From positions 682,001 to 746,000 of the forward strand of contig CAVSSL010000010.1 in assembly GCA_963730585.1 (NCBI GenBank): a DNA stretch of 64,000 bases. Direction: 5' to 3'. This DNA is from Pedococcus_A sp963730585. Lineage in GTDB: Bacteria; Actinomycetota; Actinomycetes; Actinomycetales; Dermatophilaceae. This document shows, piece after piece, positions 46,094 through 54,618 of the stretch; positions within the stretch are counted from its first letter, which is position 1, and each line of letters begins with the position of its first letter. The position numbers were made by a program, and so were the translations under genes. The notes beneath the pieces are model-generated. The model was not told the origin of the DNA, ran no database searches, and saw only the letters and a list, made by a program, of their open reading frames with translations.

Positions 46094-46743
46094 GCCCTGT
46101 CGCCCAGCACCGCGAGATCCGCAGCGGCGCCGACGTCCTCGACGTCTCGCCCGTCATCCCCGTCGTGGTCGTGGAGTCCGCCGAGCAGGCGGTGCCGCTG
46201 GCGCAGGCGCTGCTGCGCGGCGGCATACCGATCATCGAGATCACGCTGCGCTCGGAGGCCGGGTTGGCGGCGATCGAGGCCGTGGCCAACGAGGTCGACG
46301 GCATGGTCGTCGGCGCCGGCACGGTGCTGACGCCGGCGCAGGTCGACCAGGTGCGCGACGCCGGGGCGCAGTTCCTCGTGACCCCCGGTTCGCCGCCGCG
46401 GCTGCTCGAGGCGGCCGTGGGCTCGGGCCTGCCGCTGTTGGCGGGGGCCGGCACCCTCACCGAGATGCTGACCCTGGCCGAGGCCGGGCTGACGGCGATG
46501 AAGTTCTTCCCGGCCGAGGCCAGCGGTGGGCGGCCCTACCTGTCGTCCGTGGCCGGGCCGTGCCCGCACCTGCGTTTCTGCCCGACCGGAGGCGTCACCC
46601 CCGACAACGCCCGCGACTACCTGGCGCTGCCCAACGTCGGTTGCGTCGGCGGCTCCTGGCTGACCCCTAAGGACGCCGTGGCCCAGGGCGACTGGGCTCG
46701 CATCGAGGCGCTGGCAGCCGAAGCCGCCGCCCTGCGCCCCTGA
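46090..46743 (+). CDS. eda: KDPG aldolase
   Basis: Class I aldolase of 217 residues that splits 2-keto-3-deoxy-6-phosphogluconate to pyruvate and glyceraldehyde 3-phosphate. Catalytic Glu is in IIEITLRSEAG near residue 51 and the Schiff-base Lys in AMKFFPAEASGG near residue 140. GGVTPDNARDYL forms the phosphate site. GTG 46090 overlaps the edd stop. With edd this gives the two committed steps of the Entner-Doudoroff pathway. A CGGCATAC copy at 46221 forces a rare ATA Ile codon in the gene. Confidence 0.95.
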   Translation: MSPVAQHREIRSGADVLDVSPVIPVVVVESAEQAVPLAQALLRGGIPIIEITLRSEAGLAAIEAVANEVDGMVVGAGTVLTPAQVDQVRDAGAQFLVTPGSPPRLLEAAVGSGLPLLAGAGTLTEMLTLAEAGLTAMKFFPAEASGGRPYLSSVAGPCPHLRFCPTGGVTPDNARDYLALPNVGCVGGSWLTPKDAVAQGDWARIEALAAEAAALRP

Positions 46744-46775
46744 CACGCTGCGCCCCGCCTGACAGACCTGCGACT

Positions 46776-46838
46776 TTGTATGCCGCGGGAGCGGCTCCGA
46801 GGCCGCCTGCGGCTCCCAGCCGCTCCTCCGGCATACAA
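46776..46838. terminator. Long hairpin after eda built from two inverted GTATGCCG words
   Basis: Arms 46776-46796 and 46818-46838 pair over 21 positions with two adjacent mismatches. Each distal end is TTGTATGCCG or its complement. The 21-base inner segment (46797-46817) is itself partly self-complementary. It lies 33 bases after eda and faces the convergent nitroreductase gene. Confidence 0.7.
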
Positions 46839-47116
46839 CGTCGCTGCGGGCATGGGCCAGCCCGCGGGCCCTGCCTGCCGAGACGAGCGGCTGGCGTTGT
46901 GCAGGGGACGACCTGCACGGCCCGCGGGCTGCGGTGATGCTGGTGGGATTGCGCGTCAGCGCAGTTGCCGTGCGCTCTAGCGCCCAGTCACCTCACGCGT
47001 CCAATGAGAACTCACTTGTTGGACCACCTCCCTTCCGTGTGCCACGACGGTAAGCCGGGGTTCGGTGCCGAGGCAACACATTTCGGGCACCAAGATCGAG
47101 GGGTCCGGGCGGGCGC
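46839..47116. other. 278-base gap with structured sequence, no gene recognised
   Basis: With the preceding hairpin this is 373 bases without a gene. It holds a 12-bp inverted repeat AGCCCGCGGGCC (46859-46870) and GGCCCGCGGGCT (46919-46930), with GCAGG/CCTGC pairing between them, and a smaller dyad GTCCAA (46999-47004)/TTGGAC (47019-47024) in a locally AT-richer stretch. No convincing ribosome site or conserved reading frame is visible. A small RNA is possible but unsupported. Confidence 0.4.
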
Positions 47117-47761
47117 TCAGACGGAGGCGACGACCTCGTCGTAGTCCAGGCGCGGCAGGCGGTCCATCCAGGCGTTCTCGCCCGGCTTGCCGATGTTCAT
47201 GACGACCATGGTGCGGTGGCGGCCGTCGGGGAAGAACTCGCGGTCGACCGCGGCGGCGTCGAGGCCGGTCATCGGGCCCGCGGCGAGGCCGGCGGCGCGC
47301 ACGCCCATGGTGAAGTAGCCGATCTGGAGGGCGGCGTTGAGCTTGGCTGCCTGCTCGCGGCCCTCCTCGTTGCCGGCGAAGAGGTCGCGGGCGCCGGGGA
47401 AGTGGGGGAACACCTTGGGCAGCTCGTCGTGGAAGTCGAGGTCGGCGGCGAGGATCGCGACGAGCGGGGCGGCCTCGGTCTTGGCCTTGTTGCCGTCGGC
47501 CATGAGGCCGATGAGGCGCTCGCGGGCCTCGGGGGTGCGGACCAGCACGATGCGCAGCGGCTGGTTGTTCATCGAGGTCGGGGCCCACTTCACCAGGTGG
47601 TAGATCGCCTTGACCTGCTCGTCGGTGACGGGCTCGTCGGCGAAGGTGTTGGCGGTGCGGGCCTCGCGGAAGAGCAGGTCCTGGGCCTCGGGGTCGAGCT
47701 CGAGCGGGGCGTCGAACTCGGCCTCGTAGTCGGTCAGGGTGTCGGGGGAGATCTGCGTCAT
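47117..47761 (-). CDS. Nitroreductase-family protein, RutE-like
   Basis: FMN-dependent NAD(P)H oxidoreductase of 214 residues. It resembles the RutE/malonic semialdehyde reductase group: FREARTANTFADEPVTDEQVKAIYHLVKWAPTSMNNQPLRIVLV near residues 33-77 and LNAALQIGYFTMGVRAAGLAAGPMTGLD near 140-167. No other pyrimidine-degradation (rut) gene is adjacent, so the substrate is open. ATG 47761 is preceded directly by the palindrome TTGAACGTTCAA instead of a ribosome site. TTG 47779 lies within that palindrome and is a less likely start. Confidence 0.9.
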   Translation of the reverse strand: MTQISPDTLTDYEAEFDAPLELDPEAQDLLFREARTANTFADEPVTDEQVKAIYHLVKWAPTSMNNQPLRIVLVRTPEARERLIGLMADGNKAKTEAAPLVAILAADLDFHDELPKVFPHFPGARDLFAGNEEGREQAAKLNAALQIGYFTMGVRAAGLAAGPMTGLDAAAVDREFFPDGRHRTMVVMNIGKPGENAWMDRLPRLDYDEVVASV

Positions 47762-47767
47762 GTCTCG

Positions 47768-47792
47768 TTGAACGTTCAATGAGATGACGCTA
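47768..47792 (-). promoter_or_regulatory. Palindromic operator TTGAACGTTCAA with -10 box
   Basis: A perfect 12-bp palindrome at 47768-47779 lies six bases before the nitroreductase ATG. Upstream in the gene's direction, TAGCGT (47792-47787) is a plausible -10 box, which would place the palindrome at the transcription start. MarR/HxlR-type redox or electrophile sensors commonly use dyads of this size. No such regulator is adjacent. Confidence 0.55.
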
Positions 47793-47821
47793 TTCCGGGC
47801 CGCGGGGACTTTCTTCAGGGG

Positions 47822-48886
47822 CTAGATGCCCTGAGATGTCCGTTCCGTCCCCACCCTAGCCGCCGGCAGGGTCGGGCCGTCCCACGGGCAGCCACACGAC
47901 CCCCGCACCACGACCCGGGTCGGCAGGATCTGCGGCTCGACGTCACGGGTGCGGCCCTGGATCCGCTCGTGCAGCCGGATCGCGCCCCAGCGGCCCAGCT
48001 CGGCAGTCGGCTGCTGCACGGTCGTCAGGCCGGGCGCGACGTACCGCGAGGCCATCAGGTCGTCGAAGCCCACGAGGGCCACGTCGTCGGGCACCCGCAC
48101 GCCGCGGCGGGCCAGGTGGGCCATGGTCGCCAGGGCCAGCTCGTCGTTGGCGCAGACGAGGGCGTCCACGCGGCCGGGGTGGGCGAGCAGCACGTCGACC
48201 GTCTGCGGTGCGGACTCCTCGTCGAACCAGGCGGGCACGGGCGGCAGCGCCTCGCCCAGACCGGCCGCGGTCAGCGCCGCGGTGAACCCGGCATACCGCT
48301 CGTGGATGTCGTAGGACGCGTCGGGGTCGCCCGCGAAGAGCAGGCGGGTCCGTCCGTGGCCGATGAGGTGCTCGGTCAGCGCCGCCGCGCTCTCCCGGTT
48401 CTCGGTGACGACGCTGTCGCACCCCTCGAGCGGGGCGCGGCCGAGGAGCACCGTGGGGGTGCTGCGCGCCAGGGAGCGGACCACCGCGTCGCTGGCGGTG
48501 CCATGCGTGAGCACCAGGCCGTCGACGCGTGCCGTGAGCGAGCGCAGCGTCGCCTCGAGGTCGGCGGCCGACCCGGACAGCACGACCACCACCGACTGCC
48601 CGTACTGCGACGCCGTCGACTCGAACCCGGCGAGCAGCTCGGCGAAGTAGGGACCGGTGAGGCCGGGCAGCACCAGCCCATGGGCCTCGTGCCGCGAGGC
48701 GTCGACCGCCCGGGACGCGCGCAGGGGCACGTAGTCGAGCTCCTCGACGGCCCGCAGGACCTTCTGGCGGGTCACCGGCGAGGTGCGGGCCGACCCCTGG
48801 AGCACCCGCGAGACGGTGGCGATCGAGACCCCGGCACGCTCGGCCACGCTGTAGATCGTGACCGGGCGGTCGTCGCCCTGGCTCAC
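47822..48886 (-). CDS. LacI-family transcriptional regulator
   Basis: Sugar-responsive repressor of 354 residues. N-terminal helix-turn-helix and hinge (VTIYSVAERAGVSIATVSRVLQGSARTSP, then VEELDYVPLRASRAV) are followed by a periplasmic-binding-protein-like effector domain with GLVLPGLTGPYFAELLAGFE and VDALVCANDELALATM. GTG 48886 follows GGAGG at seven bases, so I prefer it to ATG 48913. It is the last gene of the importer operon. Palindromes TGAAAG...CTTTCA at 54500-54544 in the divergent promoter region are of LacI type and probably its sites. The inducer is presumably a beta-glucooligosaccharide or glucose derivative. Confidence 0.93.
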   Translation of the reverse strand: MSQGDDRPVTIYSVAERAGVSIATVSRVLQGSARTSPVTRQKVLRAVEELDYVPLRASRAVDASRHEAHGLVLPGLTGPYFAELLAGFESTASQYGQSVVVVLSGSAADLEATLRSLTARVDGLVLTHGTASDAVVRSLARSTPTVLLGRAPLEGCDSVVTENRESAAALTEHLIGHGRTRLLFAGDPDASYDIHERYAGFTAALTAAGLGEALPPVPAWFDEESAPQTVDVLLAHPGRVDALVCANDELALATMAHLARRGVRVPDDVALVGFDDLMASRYVAPGLTTVQQPTAELGRWGAIRLHERIQGRTRDVEPQILPTRVVVRGSCGCPWDGPTLPAARVGTERTSQGI

Positions 48887-48969
48887 GCCCGTGCCTCCAT
48901 GGGAGGTCACCATGCCGGGGAGGCCGACAAAGCACAAGGGCAGCGCCGGACCCGGCCTGGGGTACACCG

Positions 48970-50844
48970 TCAGGACACCTGCTCGAAGGGGTTGGGGATG
49001 GCCTCCAGGAGGGTGCGGGTGTAGCTGTCGGTGGGGTTGCGGATGACGTCGAGGGCAGGGCCCTGCTCGACCACCCGGCCACCGTTGAGCACGATGATCT
49101 CGTCGGCGAGCAGCCGGGCGCTCAGCAGGTCGTGGGTGATGTAGAGGACGCCGAGGTCGCGGCCGCGCACCAGCTCGTGGAGGAGCTCGAGGATCTCGGC
49201 GCGGATCGACACGTCGAGGCTGGAGATCGGCTCGTCGGCGACGATGAGCTCGGGGTCGGCCGCCAGGGCCCGGGCGATGACCACGCGCTGGCGCTGGCCG
49301 CCGGAGAGCTCGTAGGGGTAGCGGTCGAGGAACCGGCTGCTCGGCGTCAGCGCCACCGTCTCGAGCAGCTCCGCGGCAGCCGCATCGGCGTCCTTGGCGC
49401 TGAGGCCCCGGTGGTTCCGCAGCGGACGGGTCAGCGTGTAGCGCAGGGTGAGTGCCGGGTTGAGCGAGGAGTAGGGGTCCTGGAAGACCATCTGCACGTG
49501 GCGTCGGTAGTCCCGCAGGGCTCGGGTGCGGAGCCGCTCGACCGCCGTCTGGCCGCCGTCGGTGCCGGTGAACCGGATGCCTCCGGCGGTGGGACGCTCG
49601 ACACCGGTGATCATGCGGGCCAGCGTCGTCTTGCCGCTCCCGCTCTGGCCGACGAGCGCCGTGACCTCGCCCCGGCGCAGCTCGAAGCTGACGTCGCTCA
49701 CGGCGTCGGTGCGCTCGACCCGGAGCCCGCGGCGACGCTCGAACACCTTGGACACGTTGTCGACGGTGAGGAACACCGGTGCCTGGAGGGCCCGCTCGGA
49801 GTCCGCGCTCGTCTTGACGAACTCCGGTCCGGCGAAGCGCCGGGTGGGCTCGGGCAGCTCTGCCACCGTGTCTGCCCCGGGCTGTCGCTGCAGCCGCGCC
49901 ACGTGGCAGGCGGCGCTGCCCTGGCCGAGCGGGGCGAACTCCGGCTCGACGCTGGTGCAGCGCTCGATCGCCTCCGGGCAGCGTGGCGCGAACCGGCAGC
50001 CGGCGAGCGGCCGGCTCAGGTCCGGCGGACGGCCCGGGATGTAGGTGACCCGCACGGTGTCGGCCCGGGGGTTGCTGTAGGAGCCGAGCAACCCCTTGGA
50101 GTAGGGGTGCAGCGGGTCGGCCACCAGGCCGGACGCCGGCTGCTCCTCGGCCAGCCGGCCGGCATACATCACCAGGATCCGGTCGGAGAGCTCCATCACC
50201 GTGCCGATGTCATGGCTGATGAACAGCACCGCGAAGCCGAGCTCCTTCTGGAGCCGGCGCACGGCGTCGAGGATGGAGCGCTGCACGACCACGTCGAGCC
50301 CGGTGGTGGGCTCGTCGAGCAGGACGAAGCGCGGTCGGTTGACCAGGGCGAGGGCGAGGTTGACCCGCTGCTTCATGCCGCCGGACAGCTCGTGCGGGTA
50401 GGCGCTCATGAACTTCGGGTCGATCATGACCATCTCGAACAGCTCGCGGACCCGCGCCCGCACCGCGTCACCGCGCAGGTCGCTGTGCTGCTCGATGGCG
50501 TCGCGGAACTGCGCCTCCACCCGCATCACCGGGTTGAGCGAGTTCATGCTGCTCTGGAACACCGTGGCGATGTCACGCCAGCGCCGCACCCGCAGGTCGC
50601 TCTCGGGGGCGGTGGTGATGTCGTCGCCGTCGAAGGTGATGGAGCCGCCACTGATCCGGCCGGGCCGTTCCAGCAGTCGGAGCAGGGCCATGGCCAGGGT
50701 GCTCTTTCCGCTGCCCGACTCGCCGATCAGGCCGACGAACTCCCCGTCCGCGATGTCGAAGCTGACCCGGTCGACCGCGGTCAGGGACGGCTGGCTCTTG
50801 GGCTCGTAGCGGACGCTGAGGTCGCGCACCTGGAGCAGGGTCAT
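48970..50844 (-). CDS. Fused two-domain ABC ATPase of the Opp/Dpp importer type
   Basis: A 624-residue protein with two ATPase domains, equivalent to DppD plus DppF. Domain 1: Walker A GESGSGKST near residue 45, signature LSGGMKQRVNLA, Walker B RFVLLDEPTTGLD, and the Cys-rich oligopeptide-type element CRFAPRCPEAIERC near residue 300. Domain 2: Walker A GQSGSGKTT near residue 410, signature LSGGQRQRVVIA, and LIVADEPISSLD. ATG 50844 lies five bases after the DppC-like stop. Although named for peptides, this class also imports oligosaccharides in several bacteria, which the adjacent glycosidases favour here. Confidence 0.94.
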   Translation of the reverse strand: MTLLQVRDLSVRYEPKSQPSLTAVDRVSFDIADGEFVGLIGESGSGKSTLAMALLRLLERPGRISGGSITFDGDDITTAPESDLRVRRWRDIATVFQSSMNSLNPVMRVEAQFRDAIEQHSDLRGDAVRARVRELFEMVMIDPKFMSAYPHELSGGMKQRVNLALALVNRPRFVLLDEPTTGLDVVVQRSILDAVRRLQKELGFAVLFISHDIGTVMELSDRILVMYAGRLAEEQPASGLVADPLHPYSKGLLGSYSNPRADTVRVTYIPGRPPDLSRPLAGCRFAPRCPEAIERCTSVEPEFAPLGQGSAACHVARLQRQPGADTVAELPEPTRRFAGPEFVKTSADSERALQAPVFLTVDNVSKVFERRRGLRVERTDAVSDVSFELRRGEVTALVGQSGSGKTTLARMITGVERPTAGGIRFTGTDGGQTAVERLRTRALRDYRRHVQMVFQDPYSSLNPALTLRYTLTRPLRNHRGLSAKDADAAAAELLETVALTPSSRFLDRYPYELSGGQRQRVVIARALAADPELIVADEPISSLDVSIRAEILELLHELVRGRDLGVLYITHDLLSARLLADEIIVLNGGRVVEQGPALDVIRNPTDSYTRTLLEAIPNPFEQVS

Positions 50845-50849
50845 GACGG

Positions 50850-51767
50850 TCAGTCCTCTCGCAGGTGCGGGTTGCTCAGCAGGTCGACGCCGAAGTTGAT
50901 GAACGTCAGGCTCGTGATGAGGAGGGCGAGGGTGAGGCCCGGCACGAGCACCCAGAGCCACAGTCCCTGTGCCACAGCGCCTTGCGCATCTGCCTGGTAG
51001 AGCATCGTCCCCCACGAGATGGAGGCCGGGTCGCCGAGCCCGAGGAACGACAGGCCGGCCTCGGCGCCGATCGCGCCGGTCGCTGCCCCGACGAAGCCGG
51101 CCGCCACCAGCGACGTCATGCTCGGCATGATCTCGCGGAAGATGATGCGCCAGGTGCCCTCGCCGGCGAACTTGGCGGCGGTGACGAAGTCGCGGTTGCG
51201 CAGCGTGATGATCTGCGCTCGCTTGGCCCGGGCGTGCCCGGCCCACGAGGTGATGCCGATGACGAACACGATCAGCGGCACGCCCCGCACCTCGGAGTAG
51301 GCGACCAGCACGATCATGAGCGGCAGCACCGGCACGACGAGGGCGACGTTGGTGAAGAACGAGAGCACGTCGTCGGTGAACGTCCCCTCCTTGTAGCCGG
51401 AGACCATCCCGATGACGAGCGCGATCAGCGTGGCGAAGAGGCCGCCGAAGAGCCCGACCATCAGCGAGACACGGGTGCCGTAGACCAGCTGGGAGAAGAT
51501 GTCTCCGCCCTGGCTGGTGGTGCCGAGCAGGTGCTCGCCGCTCGGTGGCAGCAGCGGACCGAAGTCGGTGCGGCTGCCCTCGTACGGCGCGATCACGGGT
51601 GCGCAGACCGCCACCAGCACGAAGCCCAGCAGCAGGAGGATGCCCACCCGCGCCTTGGTGCTGCTCCAGATGAGCCGGTACCAGCTCGTGTCCGGGGCGA
51701 CGAACTCCGGCTCCTCGGTGCTGACCGGCAGCTCGTCGGTGCCGGTCTGGACGACTCCTGCGGTCAT
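50850..51767 (-). CDS. DppC-like ABC importer permease
   Basis: A 305-residue inner-membrane permease with an OppC-type N-terminal segment (ARVGILLLLGFVLVAVCAPVIAPYEG) and five further membrane helices. The coupling motif is EGTWRIIFREIMPSMTSLVAAGFVGAATGAIGAEAGLSFLGLG; its EAGLSFLGLG is the hallmark of the DppC/OppC group. It overlaps the DppB-like gene by four bases (ATGA, 51764-51767), so the two are coupled. Confidence 0.94.
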   Translation of the reverse strand: MTAGVVQTGTDELPVSTEEPEFVAPDTSWYRLIWSSTKARVGILLLLGFVLVAVCAPVIAPYEGSRTDFGPLLPPSGEHLLGTTSQGGDIFSQLVYGTRVSLMVGLFGGLFATLIALVIGMVSGYKEGTFTDDVLSFFTNVALVVPVLPLMIVLVAYSEVRGVPLIVFVIGITSWAGHARAKRAQIITLRNRDFVTAAKFAGEGTWRIIFREIMPSMTSLVAAGFVGAATGAIGAEAGLSFLGLGDPASISWGTMLYQADAQGAVAQGLWLWVLVPGLTLALLITSLTFINFGVDLLSNPHLRED

Positions 51768-52753
51768 GACTGAGCCTTTCTCGCGCGCGGGTCCAGCACG
51801 CCGTAGAGCATGTCGGCGATGAGGTTGGCCACGAGGACGCCGACGATGATGAACAGCAGCAGGGTCTGCAGCAGCGGGAAGTCGCGGTTGCCGATGGCCT
51901 CGCCCATCAGCCGGCCCATGCCCGGGTAGTCGAAGATGGTCTCCACGAGGATCGACCCGCCGAGGACCCCACCGAGGGCGATCGCGAAGCCGGTGACGCT
52001 GGGCAGCAACGCATTTCGCGCGGCATACCGCAGCGCCACGACACGGTCGGGCAGGCCCTTGGCCTTCGCGAGGCGGATGTAGTCCTCACCCAGGTTCATG
52101 ACCATCGTGTTGCGCATGCCCAGGATCCAGCCGATCGGGGCGGTCACCAGCAGCGCCAGTGCGGGGAGGAAGGAGTGGTATGCCGCGTCGGCGACGAAGC
52201 CGGCGTTCCACCCCGGCTGCGATGTGCCGTAGCCCCCCGCGGTGGGGAACCAGCCCAGCGTGTAGCCGAACCCGAACAGCAGCAGCAGCGCGATCCAGAA
52301 CGACGGGAGCGTCCCGACGAACGTCGAGCCGAGCGTCACCAGGCTGTCGAACCGGCTGTTGCGCCGCCAGGCGGCGTAGGCGCCGAGGGTCACCCCGATG
52401 ACGAAGGCCAGGGTCTGGGTCACGCCCACGAGGACCAGCGTCCACGGGACCGCCTGGCCGATGACCTCCGTCACCGGGTAGGGGTAGTAGGTGTACGAGA
52501 GACCGAAGTCCCCGTGTACCAACGCCTTCAGGTAGGCGACGTACTGCTCGAACAGGCTTCCGTCAGGAGCCCCGAGCATGGCCCGCATGGCTTCGACCGC
52601 GGCCGGGTTGAGCTGGGTGTCACGCCCCGCGAGCTTCTGCACCATGACCTCGGCCGGGTCGCCCGGCTGCATCCTGGGGATGATGAAGTTCAGGGTGATC
52701 GCAGCCCAGAGCGTGGCGAGGAAGAACCCGATCCGACGGATGAAGTACCTCAT
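51764..52753 (-). CDS. DppB-like ABC importer permease
   Basis: A 329-residue permease of the OppB/DppB type. The opening MRYFIRRIGFFLATLWAAITLNFIIPRMQPGDPAEVM is typical, as are the six membrane segments and the coupling loop LAKAKGLPDRVVALRYAARNALLPSVTGFAIALGGVLGGSILVETIF. It lies 12 bases after the binding-protein gene and overlaps the DppC-like gene. Two copies of the GTATGCCG word occur in it (52021 and 52178). Confidence 0.94.
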   Translation of the reverse strand: MRYFIRRIGFFLATLWAAITLNFIIPRMQPGDPAEVMVQKLAGRDTQLNPAAVEAMRAMLGAPDGSLFEQYVAYLKALVHGDFGLSYTYYPYPVTEVIGQAVPWTLVLVGVTQTLAFVIGVTLGAYAAWRRNSRFDSLVTLGSTFVGTLPSFWIALLLLFGFGYTLGWFPTAGGYGTSQPGWNAGFVADAAYHSFLPALALLVTAPIGWILGMRNTMVMNLGEDYIRLAKAKGLPDRVVALRYAARNALLPSVTGFAIALGGVLGGSILVETIFDYPGMGRLMGEAIGNRDFPLLQTLLLFIIVGVLVANLIADMLYGVLDPRARKAQS

Positions 52754-52765
52754 GCGGGCCGCCCG

Positions 52766-54451
52766 TCAGCTGTCCGAGCCCGGCGCGCGCAACCGGGTCA
52801 GGATCAGCAGGCGGTCATCGGCGGGCTGGGCGTAGGGGTCCTCCTCGCTGGGCCAGCCGACGGCCTTGTCGCTGCGGTAGATGATGCGAGCGGGTGCGTA
52901 GATCAGGGACGTGACGGGGTACTTCGTCATCATCGTCTGGACGAGGTCGCCCACCAGGCGCTTCTGCTCCTCGGGGTCGATGGCGGCGCTCAGCTCCTTG
53001 ACCGTGGCGTCGGTCTGCGGGTCGCTCCAGCGCTCGACGTTGGGCAGGATCTCGGTCTTGGTGGGGATCTGGTTCGAGGCCAGCTTGGCGCCGAGGTTCT
53101 TGGCCACCTCGCAGCCGCCGTGCAGGTACTCGAGCATCATCTGGTAGTCGCCCGACTTCTTCTGGGCGTCAACGGACTCCGGTGCGGTCGCAAGGACCTT
53201 CGACGTGACGCCGACCTCGTTGAGGTTGCGCACGATGACGTCGGCAGCGGCCTGGTAGTCGATCCAGCCGGCCTGCACGGTGAAGGTGAGGTTGAGCGGC
53301 TGGCCGTCGGGGGTCGTCCGCTTGCCGTTCGCGCCCTTCTTGTAGCCGGCGGCGTCCAGCATCTGGTTGGCCTTGGCCGCGTCGAACTTCGTGACGGTCT
53401 CCTGCTTGGCCAGCTCCTCGGGGAGCAGCTTGGAGGCCATCGGCAGCTTGAGGCCCGTCTGGCTGGCCGGCTTCATGATCCCGTAGGTCGCCTTGTCGGA
53501 GATCTCCTGGCGGTTGATGGCGGGCGCGATCGCCTCACGGAACTTCGCGTCGTCGAAGGGCTTCTTCTCGACGTTGGGGCTCAGGACCGTGGTGCCGTTC
53601 GGGGCGTAGTAGAAGTGGTTGTGCTTCGGGTCGGCGTCGACGAACGAGCGCTTCGGGTTGGGGATCTCGCCCCAGTAGGCGTCGAGCTGGCCGGAGCGCA
53701 GCTTGAGCGAGGCCTGCGCGGCGTCGTACTGGCCCTCGAGGACGAGCTGCTGGACCTTGACCTTGTCGGCCTGCCAGTACTGCGGGTTGCGCTGCAGCAC
53801 CAGGCGGCGTCCGTTGTAGCTGCCGACCGTGAAGGGTCCGGTGCCGACGGGCTTCTTGTCGATGTACTTCGACGGGTCGCCGACCGAGGCGTAGACGTGC
53901 TCGGGGAGGATCTGCAGCTTCACGAGCTCGTCGAACTTCGGGGCCGCGTTGCCCCCAAAGGCGATCACGACCTTGTTGCCCTCGGCGGTGACCGAGGTGG
54001 CTGCAGCGCCGAACGTGTCGGTCCACAGGCCGGCCCGGTCGATGCTCGGGTACTGCTTGCCGAGGTTCAGGGTGAAGGCGACGTCCTTGGCGGTGAACGG
54101 CTTTCCGTCACTCCACTTCACGCCGTCGCGGATCGTGAAGGTCAGGCCCTTGGCGCCGTCGGTCCACTCGAAGTCGGTGGCGAGCCACGGGGTGATCTCG
54201 CACGACAGCCCGTTGCGGATCATGAGCGGCTCGTAGAGCCACGTCTTCGTCAGCGCGTTGGGGGAGTAGGGGTTGTAGTCGACGAGACCACCGATCGTGT
54301 TCGGCGCGTCGGACGGGAAGGTCAGCTGCTTGATCATGCCGCCGCCTCCACCGGCTCCTGCCTCCTGGGCGTTCGAGCCGCCCTGACAGGCCGCGAGACC
54401 GAACGATGCGCACACCGCCACCGCGACAACCGAAAAGCGCTTAGTCACCAT
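52766..54451 (-). CDS. Lipoprotein solute-binding protein, SBP_bac_5 family
   Basis: First gene of the importer operon, 561 residues. The signal sequence MVTKRFSVVAVAVCASFGLAAC ends in a lipobox (LAAC), so the protein is membrane-anchored outside the cell. A Gly-rich linker precedes the family-5 fold: EPLMIRNG, FTIRDGVKWSDGKPFTAKDVAFTL near residue 115, PVGTGPFTVGSYNGRRLVLQRNPQYW near residue 205, and FREAIAPAINRQEI near residue 310. ATG 54451 follows GGAGGT. Family-5 proteins bind peptides or oligosaccharides; the divergent GH94-GH3-GH35 genes favour a beta-glucooligosaccharide. Confidence 0.92.
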   Translation of the reverse strand: MVTKRFSVVAVAVCASFGLAACQGGSNAQEAGAGGGGGMIKQLTFPSDAPNTIGGLVDYNPYSPNALTKTWLYEPLMIRNGLSCEITPWLATDFEWTDGAKGLTFTIRDGVKWSDGKPFTAKDVAFTLNLGKQYPSIDRAGLWTDTFGAAATSVTAEGNKVVIAFGGNAAPKFDELVKLQILPEHVYASVGDPSKYIDKKPVGTGPFTVGSYNGRRLVLQRNPQYWQADKVKVQQLVLEGQYDAAQASLKLRSGQLDAYWGEIPNPKRSFVDADPKHNHFYYAPNGTTVLSPNVEKKPFDDAKFREAIAPAINRQEISDKATYGIMKPASQTGLKLPMASKLLPEELAKQETVTKFDAAKANQMLDAAGYKKGANGKRTTPDGQPLNLTFTVQAGWIDYQAAADVIVRNLNEVGVTSKVLATAPESVDAQKKSGDYQMMLEYLHGGCEVAKNLGAKLASNQIPTKTEILPNVERWSDPQTDATVKELSAAIDPEEQKRLVGDLVQTMMTKYPVTSLIYAPARIIYRSDKAVGWPSEEDPYAQPADDRLLILTRLRAPGSDS

Positions 54452-54499
54452 TGACTTGACCTCCGAAGTGGGAATTTCCCGCCACCCTAGGAGCGCCGA

Positions 54500-54544
54500 T
54501 GAAAGCGCTGTCAATGGTCTTGACCATGAAAGTACTTTCATGGT
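54500..54544. promoter_or_regulatory. Two LacI-type operators in the divergent sugar promoter region
   Basis: Site 1, TGAAAGCGCTGTCA at 54500-54513, is one mismatch from the palindrome TGAAAGCGCTTTCA. Site 2 is a perfect 22-bp palindrome at 54523-54544 with half-site TGAAAG and core TACT. The centres lie 27 bases apart, and the half-sites are identical. They sit between the importer operon and the glycosidase operon and should let one LacI regulator control both. Confidence 0.8.
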
Positions 54545-54618
54545 TCATATTCGTGCTCGGCGTCGAGTTTCATTTATTTACAAGGCTTTCCGGTATGCCC
54601 CTACGTCGTGGCCGCTGC

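Noticed and set aside
43312..46746. A 1144-codon open frame on the - strand opposite pdxH, edd and eda
   Set aside because: Third-position GC shadow; the opposing genes have clear active-site motifs and coupled starts.
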